The notes under the pieces were generated by a model. The model was not told the DNA's origin and did not search any database. It was given only the letters and a program-made list of their open reading frames with translations. From positions 1-6,225 of the forward strand of contig JAKFWB010000375.1 of NCBI GenBank assembly GCA_021732945.1: a DNA stretch of 6,225 bases. The letters run 5' to 3'. How positions within the stretch are numbered: position 1 is the first letter of the stretch; each line of letters starts with the position of its first letter. Made by a program: the position numbers and the translations under genes. Shown here in pieces: positions 1 through 5,907 of this stretch. The DNA comes from Porphyrobacter sp. Lineage in GTDB: Bacteria; Pseudomonadota; Alphaproteobacteria; Sphingomonadales; Sphingomonadaceae.

Positions 1-29
1 CGCCCCCTTCCCCCTGGGGCGGGCTGGCA

Positions 30-61
30 AGCCCGGAACCGCAAGGTTCCGGGCTTTTTTT
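30..61 (+). terminator. Intrinsic terminator of an upstream gene outside the window
   Basis: A perfect 11-bp stem (30-40 pairing with 45-55) closes a GCAA tetraloop and runs straight into a seven-T tract (55-61). This is a textbook rho-independent terminator in the plus direction. The other side of the stem has no T run on the minus strand, so it probably works one way. It ends a transcript whose gene lies left of the window and separates it from the DUF2339 gene. A second possible stem (CGCCCC at 1-6 with GGGGCG at 16-21) precedes it. Confidence 0.9.
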
Positions 62-101
62 CTGTGCAGAAGCGGCGTGAACAGCGGACGACATGGTCCT
101 C

Positions 102-135
102 GCAAATCGTGCTGTGCCAGACATTTGGCATTTGC
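102..135. repeat. Overlapping inverted repeats upstream of the DUF2339 gene
   Basis: GCAAAT (102-107) is mirrored by ATTTGC (130-135), and inside it TGCCA (115-119) is mirrored by TGGCA (126-130). The two right-hand arms share base 130, so only one full pairing can form at a time. The element is about 40 bp before the DUF2339 start, where a promoter or operator would sit. No convincing -35/-10 pair could be picked out, so an operator role is only a guess, and short repeats like these can arise by chance. Confidence 0.25.
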
Positions 136-172
136 AATCCGGCCCCGCCGCAGCGAATAAGGGTGCGGGATC

Positions 173-3139
173 ATGGAATTTGTCCTTATTCTTCTGTTCG
201 GCGGTCTGATCGCGGCCTCGTGGGTGCGGATCGACAGGCTTGAACGCCGCGTGTTCGAACTTTCGCGCGAGCATGGTCCGCCGCAGGGTGTCTTTGCCCC
301 AAGCCCATCGCCGGACGAAGCGCCAGCGGACCTGCCGGACCAAGCAGTGCCAGCGCCGATAATCGAAACGGTTGCTGCCGAGCCACCCGACCGAGCGCCC
401 ATCGAACTGCCCGAGCCGAGCACCGAACCCATCGAGACGCCGCCCTCGCAGCCGGTCACCCCGGAACCGGCAATGGCAGAGCCCGCCATGGCCTATGATG
501 CCGCGCCCGATCCAGTGCGGTATGGCGAGGCGAAACGTGGCCTTTCGTTCGATTTTGAGGACATCTTCGGCCGCCGCCTGCCGATCTGGGGCGGCGGATT
601 TGCGCTGGCGATTGCGGGGATTTTCCTCGTCCGCTTTTCGATCGAGGCGGGTCTGCTGACGCCTGCTGTACGGGTCGCGCTGAGCTTTGTGTTCGGGCTG
701 GCGCTGCTCGCCGGGGCAGAGGCGGCGTTCCGCTATGAAGACCGTGTGCGCGATCCGCGTGTGCGCCAGGCGCTGGCCGGGGCAGGGCTCGCCACCTTGT
801 ACGGCGCGTTCTATCTGGCGGGCACAACCTACGGCCTGATTGGCGCGGGCGCGGCATTTCTGGGGCTGGCGAGCGTGACGGGCGGGGCGATTGCGCTGTC
901 GTTCCGCTTTGGCTTGCCGAGTGCGGTGATCGGGCTGGTCGGCGGGTTTGCCGCGCCGCTGCTGGTGGATAGCGACAGCGCCAATGTGCCGCTGCTGTCG
1001 TTCTACCTCGCGCTGATTACCGGCGGTCTGGCGTGGAGCGGTCAGGCGCAAGGTCGACCATGGCTAGGCTATGCAGCGCTGGCCGCCGGGCTCGGCTGGG
1101 GCGCGCTGATGATGTTTGCGGGTATTTCGACCCGTTCGGACTTTGCCGCACTGGGTTTCTATCTGGTGGTGCTGGGCACGATGCTGCCCGCCTTTCTGCA
1201 CGCCAAGGGCGGCCCGCGTCTGCCGCATCTTGCCGCCGGAGCCATCGCGACCTTGCAGATGGCAGTGCTGGTCAGCAATGCCGGGTTTGCGCCTCTGACA
1301 TGGGGGCTTTATATCCTGATCGGGGCCGCGCTGGCCGGGCTAGGCTGGCGGTTCGAGCAGCTGCGGCTGGGCGCGCTGGTGGCTGCCGGGCTGGGCCTTT
1401 GGCTGCTGATCATCTGGCCCGAGCCCGATCCGCGTTTCTACGCTATGATTGCCGCCGCGCAGGTCGCCATCTTCGCCGGGGTTCCGCTGGCCTATCATGC
1501 CCTCGGGCGGGCGAAGCTGATCGATCTGGCGCAGCTTTCTGCGGTCAGCGTCATCATGGGGATCGCCATCTACGCCCGCTATGGCAGCTTGGGCGCCGAC
1601 CTCAGCGAGCCGTTGCTGGGGGCAAGCATGGCCGCGCTGGCGCTGCTGCCGGGCGCAGCCTTTGCGCTGGTGTGGCAGCGGGGCGAGGAAACGCAGCCGC
1701 GCACTACGCTGATCCTGCTCGTCCCCGCAGCTCTGCTGATGTTCGCGGCGCTGTTGCTGCTCACCTCCGCATGGTTCGCCCCGGTCATGGCGGCTCTGGT
1801 CACGGCGGTGATCATCTGGTGTTACTGGCAACGCCCCGCAGCGGTGCTGAGCGGCGCGGCATGGGCGGGCGCTGCGGTGACGCTGATCACACTGGCAGTC
1901 AGTCCGGGGTTTGCGGAGGAATTCTCGCACCTTGGGGACTTGCAGCAAAAAACCGACATGCTGCGCGCGGTGGTTCGCTGGAGCGCGAGTGCCGTGCCCT
2001 TTGTGGCAATGGCACTGATCGCGCGCCACGGATTAGAGCGCGCGGTGGCAGAGGTGCTGGCGACCGGGCTTATCTACGGCGTGGTGGCACAGATCGTGCC
2101 GAGTGGCCCCTTGCCATGGATCGCGGCTGGCGCGGCGATAGCCTTGTTTGTCACGCAGCCCGCACGCAGCGGCGCGTGGGCCACCGCGCTCGCGATCACA
2201 GGCGCATGGGCGCTGGTGCCTTTGGCAGGGTGGGCGACGGGCGCGGCTCTGGCGCTAATCGGAGAGCCATTCCTCGCCCGCAACGCGATTGCGCCGGTCG
2301 ATCTGGCGCTGCGGATCCTGCCGCTCGGCGCAGCGCTCTCAGTATTCTTTGCCAAGGGCCAAGATCGGCGGATCGATTTTCGCGCGGGCGTGCTGCTTGG
2401 GCTTGGCATTGTTGCCATCATTACGGTCCACAGCCTTTACAAGCTCGTCTTCGGCATCACCTCGCTGCTGCGGTTTGAGCAACTGGGCATGGGCGAACGC
2501 AGCATCTGGCAGGCATTGCTGGTGCTGGCCGCCTATGGCGCCGGGCAGTGCCTGCCTGCGGAGCTGCGCCGCCTTGTCGGCCTTGGCCTGATCGCTTTGG
2601 CGCTGGCGCATTTCGGGTGGTTCACACTGGTGCTGCACAACCCGCTATGGAGCGTGCAACATGTCGGGCCGACCCCGATCGCCAACTGGCTGACGCTGGC
2701 TTACCTCACCGCGATTGGCGGGATTTGGCTGGCCAGGGCGCAGTGGGGCGAAGTCCCGGCGGCGGTGCAGCACGCGCTGGATGCTGCAACCATGGCGCTA
2801 TTGTCGCTGCTGGCCTTTTCGCTGCTGCGGCAAGTGTTTGCCGGGTCGGTGCTGACTGCGCGCCTGATCGATCAGAGTGAAAGCCTGCTGATCTCGCTGC
2901 TGGGCATCGCGCTGGCGCTGGGTTTCCTGTGGTGGGGATCGTCGCGCAACGCGCGCAGCTGGCGCATTGGTTCGCTGGTGTTGATGCTGGTTGCGGTGGT
3001 CAAGGTGTTCCTGATCGACGCCGCCGGGCTGGAGGGCCTGCTGCGGATCGCCAGCTTCATGGCGCTGGGCTTCAGCCTGATCGGGATCGGCTGGGTCTAT
3101 TCGCGCCAGCTCAGCCGCCGGGGTGCGGAAGCCGCATAG
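173..3139 (+). CDS. DUF2339 family polytopic membrane protein
   Basis: This encodes a 988-residue, very hydrophobic protein of the DUF2339 (COG5373) family, whose biochemical role is unknown. Residues 1-19 form an N-terminal membrane anchor, followed by a short charged helix (DRLERRVFEL, 21-30) that may be coiled. Residues about 36-120 are a Pro/Glu/Ala-rich linker. The family core begins with FEDIFGRRLPIWGGG (128-142), then a run of closely spaced hydrophobic helices lasts almost to the C-terminus. The segments RVALSFVFGLALLAGAEA (167-184) and GLPSAVIGLVGGFAAPLL (247-264) match what is known of the family pattern. Length is within the usual 800-1000. The ATG at 173 is preceded by AAGGG (159-163), a 9-nt spacer. 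The preceding terminator suggests a monocistronic unit. It converges on the cnoX operon with a 12-bp gap. A role in envelope or transport is possible but unsupported. Confidence 0.9.
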   Translation: MEFVLILLFGGLIAASWVRIDRLERRVFELSREHGPPQGVFAPSPSPDEAPADLPDQAVPAPIIETVAAEPPDRAPIELPEPSTEPIETPPSQPVTPEPAMAEPAMAYDAAPDPVRYGEAKRGLSFDFEDIFGRRLPIWGGGFALAIAGIFLVRFSIEAGLLTPAVRVALSFVFGLALLAGAEAAFRYEDRVRDPRVRQALAGAGLATLYGAFYLAGTTYGLIGAGAAFLGLASVTGGAIALSFRFGLPSAVIGLVGGFAAPLLVDSDSANVPLLSFYLALITGGLAWSGQAQGRPWLGYAALAAGLGWGALMMFAGISTRSDFAALGFYLVVLGTMLPAFLHAKGGPRLPHLAAGAIATLQMAVLVSNAGFAPLTWGLYILIGAALAGLGWRFEQLRLGALVAAGLGLWLLIIWPEPDPRFYAMIAAAQVAIFAGVPLAYHALGRAKLIDLAQLSAVSVIMGIAIYARYGSLGADLSEPLLGASMAALALLPGAAFALVWQRGEETQPRTTLILLVPAALLMFAALLLLTSAWFAPVMAALVTAVIIWCYWQRPAAVLSGAAWAGAAVTLITLAVSPGFAEEFSHLGDLQQKTDMLRAVVRWSASAVPFVAMALIARHGLERAVAEVLATGLIYGVVAQIVPSGPLPWIAAGAAIALFVTQPARSGAWATALAITGAWALVPLAGWATGAALALIGEPFLARNAIAPVDLALRILPLGAALSVFFAKGQDRRIDFRAGVLLGLGIVAIITVHSLYKLVFGITSLLRFEQLGMGERSIWQALLVLAAYGAGQCLPAELRRLVGLGLIALALAHFGWFTLVLHNPLWSVQHVGPTPIANWLTLAYLTAIGGIWLARAQWGEVPAAVQHALDAATMALLSLLAFSLLRQVFAGSVLTARLIDQSESLLISLLGIALALGFLWWGSSRNARSWRIGSLVLMLVAVVKVFLIDAAGLEGLLRIASFMALGFSLIGIGWVYSRQLSRRGAEAA

Positions 3140-3151
3140 GCCCAACGACCG

Positions 3152-3763
3152 CTATTGCAGCGTCGTAATCTCCTCGCCGCCATCGGTGCGGCCATAGAAT
3201 TGCATCAGCTGCACCAGCAATTCGCAGCGATCCGTCAGCGTCTCGGCTTCCAGCAGCGCCTGCTTGCTGGCCGGATCGAACGGCGCGATTTGCGATACGC
3301 CGTTGATGAGCGATCGATCATCCAGCCGATCGACCGAATCCCAGTCGACACTATAACCCTGCGCATCGGCAAAGGCCCGCGCCTCGCGCTCAAACCCGCC
3401 GCGCTGGGCGTGGCTGAGCGTTTCCTCCGTGTCTTCATCGAAGATATCCGCCTCGATCTGGCGGAAGGCGGTGGTGACATCCAATTCGCGCAGCATCCGG
3501 AACCGCGCCACCCCTTCAAGGATGACATTGTAGCGTCCATCGTCCAGCGCCTGCACCTCACCAATCCGCCCGACGCAGCCAACCTTGTACAGCGGCGCGC
3601 CCTCTTGCGGACGCTGCGGCTGGATCATCGCGATCTGGCGGTCACGGATCAACGCATCGCTCACCAGCGCGCGGTAACGCGGTTCAAAGAAATGAAGCGG
3701 CAATTGCATGCCCGGAAACAGCACGGCGCCCGTCAGCGGGAAGATCGATAAACGTTTACTCAT
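3152..3763 (-). CDS. LON peptidase substrate-binding (LON-N) domain protein
   Basis: This is a 203-residue soluble protein consisting of the N-terminal substrate-binding domain of Lon protease (PF02190) on its own. The domain starts at once with SKRLSIFPLTGAVLFPGMQL, followed by the hallmark HFFEPRYRALV (residues 24-34). VGCVGRIGEVQALDDGRYNV (62-81) and ILEGVARFRM (82-91) continue the domain, and the C-terminal part is helical. No Walker A/B motifs and no Ser-Lys protease domain are present, so it is not a Lon protease; family members are usually stand-alone at about 200-225 residues. The frame is open further upstream, to 3874, but the ATG at 3763 is preferred because the domain starts there and it overlaps the cnoX stop as ATGA. 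No clear Shine-Dalgarno precedes it, which fits translational coupling. A role in protein quality control beside CnoX is inferred from context. Confidence 0.92.
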   Translation of the reverse strand: MSKRLSIFPLTGAVLFPGMQLPLHFFEPRYRALVSDALIRDRQIAMIQPQRPQEGAPLYKVGCVGRIGEVQALDDGRYNVILEGVARFRMLRELDVTTAFRQIEADIFDEDTEETLSHAQRGGFEREARAFADAQGYSVDWDSVDRLDDRSLINGVSQIAPFDPASKQALLEAETLTDRCELLVQLMQFYGRTDGGEEITTLQ

Positions 3764-4701
3764 CCGAACAATACGCGCGACAAGCGGCGACGGACGCTGA
3801 CGACCCATTCGTCTTCCAGTCCTGTCGCCTCGAAAATCTTCAGCAGCTTGGCGCGGGCTGCACCTTCGTTCCATTCGCGATCCGCCGTGATCATGGCAAG
3901 CAGGGTGTCGGCAGCTTCATCGCGCGCCCCCGCGGCGAAGGCGGCTTCGGCAAAGGCGAGCTGCGCGGCCTGATCATCGGGCGCGGCAATAGCAGCGGCG
4001 CGCAGCGCGGCCAATTCGCTGTCCTCAACCTTTGTGCCAGCCAGCTCGAGCGCGCTTTTGGCCGGGCCCATCGCGGGATCGGCGGCAAGCCGCGGATCGC
4101 TGTCGATCACGGCCATCACCTGCCGCGCATCGTCCACCTCGCCCAATTGCACCAGCGCGCGCACCAGCCCGGCATGGGCGGGGGCGTTGTCGGGCGCGAA
4201 TTCGGTGATCTGGGCAAAGATGCTGGCGGCGCGCTGCGGATCCGCTGCGGCCAGCGCCTCTTCACCCAGCTTCACGAACTGCGCGATCTCTTCAGGCGAA
4301 GGGCCCTGCGGCGCGGCGGAATCGCCAGCGGTACCCGGCTGCACCGGCAATTGCGCCAGCAGCTGATCCAGCATCGCCTTCAACTGCGATTCGCTGCGCG
4401 CGCTGGTGAGATCGGCGACCGGCTGGCCCTGGAACATCGCATAGACCGTCGGGATTGATCGCACCTGAAACTGCGCGGCGATGAATTGTTCTTCATCGAC
4501 ATTGATCTTGGCCAGCACCACGCCCTTGTCGGCGTATTCGGCGGCGACCTTTTCCAGCACCGGGGTCAGCGCCTTGCACGGCCCGCACCATTCGGCCCAG
4601 AAATCGAGGATGATGAGGCTGGTCTGCGATGGTTCCACCACATCCTTGCGGAAGCGCTCGACCGCCTTTTGTTCGTCGATGCTCAGTCCCATGCTCGCCA
4701 A
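3760..4701 (-). CDS. cnoX: CnoX-type chaperedoxin (thioredoxin domain plus TPR)
   Basis: This 313-residue cytoplasmic protein joins a thioredoxin fold to a TPR region, the YbbN/CnoX architecture. Residues about 10-115 are the thioredoxin domain, with the active site WCGPCK at 38-43 (Cys39 and Cys42) and the cis-proline motif SIPT at 82-85. A Pro/Ala-rich linker (about 120-135) leads to TPR-like helical repeats from about 137 to 300, ending in the helix pair around WVVSVRRRLSRVLF. Known of the family: E. coli CnoX has a degenerate SxxC site and is a chlorination-activated holdase, whereas the Caulobacter protein keeps CxxC and is a redox-active, constitutive holdase. The intact CGPC here puts this one with the latter. 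The start is taken as TTG at 4701, seven bases after AGGAG; the in-frame ATG at 4692 would be 16 bases away. It is first in an operon with the LON-domain gene. Confidence 0.9.
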   Translation of the reverse strand: MASMGLSIDEQKAVERFRKDVVEPSQTSLIILDFWAEWCGPCKALTPVLEKVAAEYADKGVVLAKINVDEEQFIAAQFQVRSIPTVYAMFQGQPVADLTSARSESQLKAMLDQLLAQLPVQPGTAGDSAAPQGPSPEEIAQFVKLGEEALAAADPQRAASIFAQITEFAPDNAPAHAGLVRALVQLGEVDDARQVMAVIDSDPRLAADPAMGPAKSALELAGTKVEDSELAALRAAAIAAPDDQAAQLAFAEAAFAAGARDEAADTLLAMITADREWNEGAARAKLLKIFEATGLEDEWVVSVRRRLSRVLFG

Positions 4702-4708
4702 GTGAATG

Positions 4709-4713
4709 CTCCT
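4709..4713 (-). promoter_or_regulatory. Shine-Dalgarno site that decides the cnoX start
   Basis: On the minus strand AGGAG lies exactly seven bases before a TTG codon (4701-4699) and 16 bases before the first in-frame ATG (4692-4690). The spacing favours TTG as the real start, giving the N-terminus MASMGLSIDE. A TTG start would lower initiation and hold expression of the operon down. Confidence 0.65.
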
Positions 4714-4723
4714 GCGTGTTGCG

Positions 4724-4762
4724 GCGGCGCTGCGCTGCGCCGCGTCCGCCCCAATGTGGGGC
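4724..4762 (-). promoter_or_regulatory. Two tandem hairpins in the probable cnoX 5' leader
   Basis: On the minus strand, upstream of the cnoX ribosome binding site, lie two perfect stems. One is a 6-bp stem with a 3-base loop (GCCCCA/TGGGGC, arms 4748-4753 and 4757-4762). The other is a 7-bp all-GC stem with a 6-base loop (arms 4724-4730 and 4737-4743). They sit 10-50 bases before AGGAG, so if transcription starts upstream of 4762 they would fold in the leader RNA. No T run follows them. They could equally be part of the promoter region; function is not shown. Confidence 0.4.
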
Positions 4763-4854
4763 CTAGTGTGCGAATGTGAAGCGCGCCGTGCGCCTGATTG
4801 CGTGCTGAGGGCTCAGGCGCCCGCGATCAAGCCTCAAGTGGCCCAATTTTGCGC

Positions 4855-4882
4855 TTGCAGGCATGGGAAGGCGCTGCTAATC
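4855..4882 (+). promoter_or_regulatory. Candidate promoter for tRNA-Gly
   Basis: TTGCAG (4855-4860) and CTAATC (4877-4882) are separated by 16 bases, resembling the alphaproteobacterial housekeeping pattern (TTG-rich -35, CTAT-like -10). Initiation about 7 bases later would leave a leader near 50 nt before the tRNA for RNase P to remove. This is pattern matching by eye and no competing promoter was excluded. Confidence 0.35.
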
Positions 4883-4937
4883 GCGCCGCCTCTCCGGCAG
4901 ATACCGCGCATGTTTCGGTTTTTGCCAGCGCCAGTGA

Positions 4938-5012
4938 GCGGGCGTAGCTCAGGGGTAGAGCACAACCTTGCCAAGGTTGGGGTCGAGGGTTCGAATCCCT
5001 TCGCCCGCTCCA
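4938..5012 (+). tRNA. tRNA-Gly (anticodon GCC)
   Basis: The whole cloverleaf can be folded by hand. The acceptor GCGGGCG (4938-4944) pairs with CGCCCGC (5002-5008). The D arm is GCTC/GAGC (4947-4950 with 4958-4961). The anticodon stem CAACC/GGTTG (4963-4967 with 4975-4979) encloses TTGCCAA, with anticodon GCC at 4970-4972. The T arm is GAGGG/CCCTT (4985-4989 with 4997-5001) around loop TTCGAAT. The discriminator base is T5009 and CCA is encoded at 5010-5012. It reads the GGC/GGU glycine codons, GGC being heavily used in this genome. It is transcribed divergently from cnoX, and its 3' end borders the anomalous segment to the right. Confidence 0.97.
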
Positions 5013-5024
5013 GTTTTCCCAAGC

Positions 5025-5065
5025 AAAATCAATACTTAACGGCGCAAGCCGAGATTGATTTTCTT
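5025..5065 (+). terminator. Bipartite stem-loop after tRNA-Gly, probable terminator
   Basis: Thirteen bases after the tRNA CCA, AAAATCAAT (5025-5033) pairs perfectly with ATTGATTTT (5054-5062). Inside it a CGGC/GCCG stem (5040-5043 with 5048-5051) is capped by a GCAA (GNRA-type) tetraloop. The outer stem ends in TTTTCTT, which would act as the U tract. An AT-rich outer stem with a short GC inner stem is unusual for an intrinsic terminator, so a role as a protein-binding inverted repeat or element end remains possible. Confidence 0.45.
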
Positions 5066-5107
5066 ATTACGCGCCTCAAATTTGGCCCCGCGTAACAGTG
5101 GCGTAAT
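5066..5107. repeat. Cluster of ATTACGC/GCGTAAT inverted and direct repeats
   Basis: TTACGCG (5067-5073) is the inverse of CGCGTAA (5089-5095), ATTACGC (5066-5072) is the inverse of GCGTAAT (5101-5107), and GCGTAA occurs twice in direct orientation 11 bp apart, about one helical turn. An 8-bp palindrome CAAATTTG (5077-5084) lies between the arms. The cluster begins directly after the tRNA-proximal stem-loop. The arrangement suggests a protein-binding site such as integrase arm sites or an operator, but no protein in the window can be tied to it. Confidence 0.4.
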
Positions 5108-5602
5108 ATGCCGGGAAGAAATGGCCGGATGGCCATAGCGCAGGTTCGGACAGCTGTTTCGGCGTCACCAAAACTCTCCCACTCATTCTCGAACCCCATC
5201 GCCTGATAGCGGTGTGGGTTTTCAATCGCCGCCCGCAACGGTTTCGGTTCTGGACGCTGCTGTTGGAAAGTCACTCTGTCCCCAGCGTGGATGCGACTCG
5301 AAAGGAGCTGAGCGCTTGCTGACCACAGGCAGGTTGCATCTTCCCGCCATGCTTCCAGTCAAAGCTGCGGCGCTCCATCGGCATAGGTGCTGGGATGCTC
5401 GATCATATGAACCTCAATGCCGGATATGACGGTCATGAAATGGCTTCGTGACTGAGATACCGGTCATCATCGTTTTCAAGTGATGCCTAGATCAGTATCG
5501 GAGAGAACCGCGAAATTAGCTGGTCGCAATTGGCATAGCTCGAACCGCCGCAGAACCACTCGCTCGCAATAGCCGCTGATCCCTGGGCTCGAAGCCTGTC
5601 CT
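5108..5602. other. Segment without a convincing gene; lower GC, possibly decayed accessory DNA
   Basis: I see no gene with a ribosome binding site, coding-like composition and recognisable product here. Hand counts show about 47% GC in 5461-5520, against 80% in 1321-1380 within DUF2339. Visible items are a 6-bp hairpin ATGGCC/GGCCAT (5121-5136), an 11-bp palindrome (5426-5436) that recurs at 5789-5799, and a minus-strand frame from 5436 to 5029 broken by one TGA at 5359-5361. A strong AAGGAGG on the minus strand (plus 5600-5606) has no start codon at a usable distance. Low GC, no genes and the neighbouring tRNA together suggest remnant or intergenic DNA of an inserted element. Confidence 0.5.
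5426..5436. repeat. 11-bp palindrome ATGACGGTCAT, copy 1
   Basis: ATGAC-G-GTCAT is a perfect 5-1-5 inverted repeat. The identical 11-mer is found at 5789-5799. This copy lies in the gene-free segment, about 300 bp before the 54-residue gene. Two copies of a perfect palindrome within 375 bp could be operator sites, but function is unproven. Confidence 0.4.
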
Positions 5603-5730
5603 CCTTCAATCAACCCGTGAAGGGTCCGCTACGCGTGCGCGTGCGGCCGCAGCTTTGCTGCGGTGATTGCGGCCAGCCCCCGGCCTGTGGGGCGACTGTC
5701 GAGCGGGGTGGTCCCGCTCCTAGGCAGGAG
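5603..5730 (+). promoter_or_regulatory. Hairpin-rich candidate regulatory leader of the 54-aa gene
   Basis: Four perfect hairpins follow one another: CCTTCA/TGAAGG (5603-5608 with 5618-5623), CCGCAGC/GCTGCGG around TTT (5647-5653 with 5657-5663), GCCCC/GGGGC (5676-5680 with 5689-5693), and GAGCGGG/CCCGCTC around GTGGT (5701-5707 with 5713-5719). CTCCT (5717-5721) is complementary to the ribosome binding site AGGAG (5726-5730) across a 4-base loop, and shares three bases with the preceding stem, so the two exclude each other. GGCCGCA (5645-5651) can also pair with TGCGGCC (5668-5674), competing with the second hairpin. This looks like a leader RNA controlling translation of the next gene. It matches no riboswitch class I recognise, and no promoter was identified. 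Confidence 0.45.
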
Positions 5731-5737
5731 CCGCAAC

Positions 5738-5902
5738 ATGCCACTGGCAACCGCACAATCGCTTGGCTGGAACCTCTCCCGGACGCTGATGACGGTCATC
5801 GTCCTCATCGAAACCAATCAGGGCTACTTCGTCATCCCCGCTGACGAATTTGACGGGGACCCCGAACAGGTGGTTCGCGAATATGACCCCTTCAGCCGCT
5901 AA
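5738..5902 (+). CDS. Small conserved-looking protein of unknown function (54 aa)
   Basis: The start ATG at 5738 follows AGGAG (5726-5730) with a seven-base spacer, the best ribosome binding site in this half of the window. It is preferred over the frame's earlier start (5663), which would be translated through the hairpins, and over Met18 (5789), which lacks a site. The 54-residue product has a short N-terminal leader (MPLATAQSLGWNLSRTL), a hydrophobic beta-like strand MTVIVLIET (18-26), a second strand GYFVIPADEF (29-38), and an acidic tail ending REYDPFSR. It has no signal peptide, cysteines or known catalytic motif. The pattern suggests a tiny beta-hairpin domain. I do not recognise the family; the style resembles small proteins of sphingomonad plasmids and integrative elements, which is an impression only. 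A palindrome shared with 5426-5436 overlaps codons 18-21. Confidence 0.7.
   Translation: MPLATAQSLGWNLSRTLMTVIVLIETNQGYFVIPADEFDGDPEQVVREYDPFSR
5789..5799. repeat. 11-bp palindrome ATGACGGTCAT, copy 2
   Basis: This is identical to 5426-5436. It lies inside the 54-residue gene and covers its internal Met18 codon, so coding constraint on MTV could explain this copy. The repeat outside the gene cannot be explained that way. Confidence 0.4.
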
Positions 5903-5907
5903 CCTCA

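Noticed and set aside
1033..2478. 481-codon plus-strand frame inside DUF2339
   Set aside because: It is a +1-type shadow frame in high-GC DNA: rich in Arg, Gly and Ala, with no domain, and fully inside a well-supported gene.
3155..3751. 198-codon plus-strand frame opposite the LON-N gene
   Set aside because: It is the antisense shadow of a gene with clear LON-N hallmarks, with no recognisable domain of its own.
3764..3874. N-terminal extension of the LON-N gene to an upstream start
   Set aside because: The extra 37 residues are Arg-rich out-of-frame cnoX sequence; the ATGA overlap at 3763 and the start of the domain fit the shorter form.
4834..5022. Minus-strand frame containing AKGFEPSTPTLARLCSTPEL
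   Set aside because: This is the well-known false translation of the antisense of tRNA-Gly; it covers the tRNA at 4938-5012 and is not a protein gene.
4706..5095. Plus-strand frame containing SSGVEHNLAKVGVEGSNPFA
   Set aside because: It reads straight through the tRNA gene in the sense direction; a common annotation artefact.
5214..5429. 71-codon plus-strand frame in the gene-poor segment
   Set aside because: No ribosome binding site at its start, unrecognised product, and composition unlike the real genes; an internal AAGGAG (5302-5307) is followed by TTG at 5317, but the remainder is too short and featureless to call.
5712..5720. CCCGCTCC shared with the tRNA-Gly 3' end, as a possible att repeat
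   Set aside because: Only 8 bases match, and they are explained by the arm of the local hairpin at 5701-5719; too short for an attachment-site duplicate.
5617..5844. 75-codon plus-strand frame in the leader
   Set aside because: It runs through the hairpin region and overlaps the 54-aa gene in another frame; Cys/Arg/Pro-rich product typical of non-coding GC-rich sequence.
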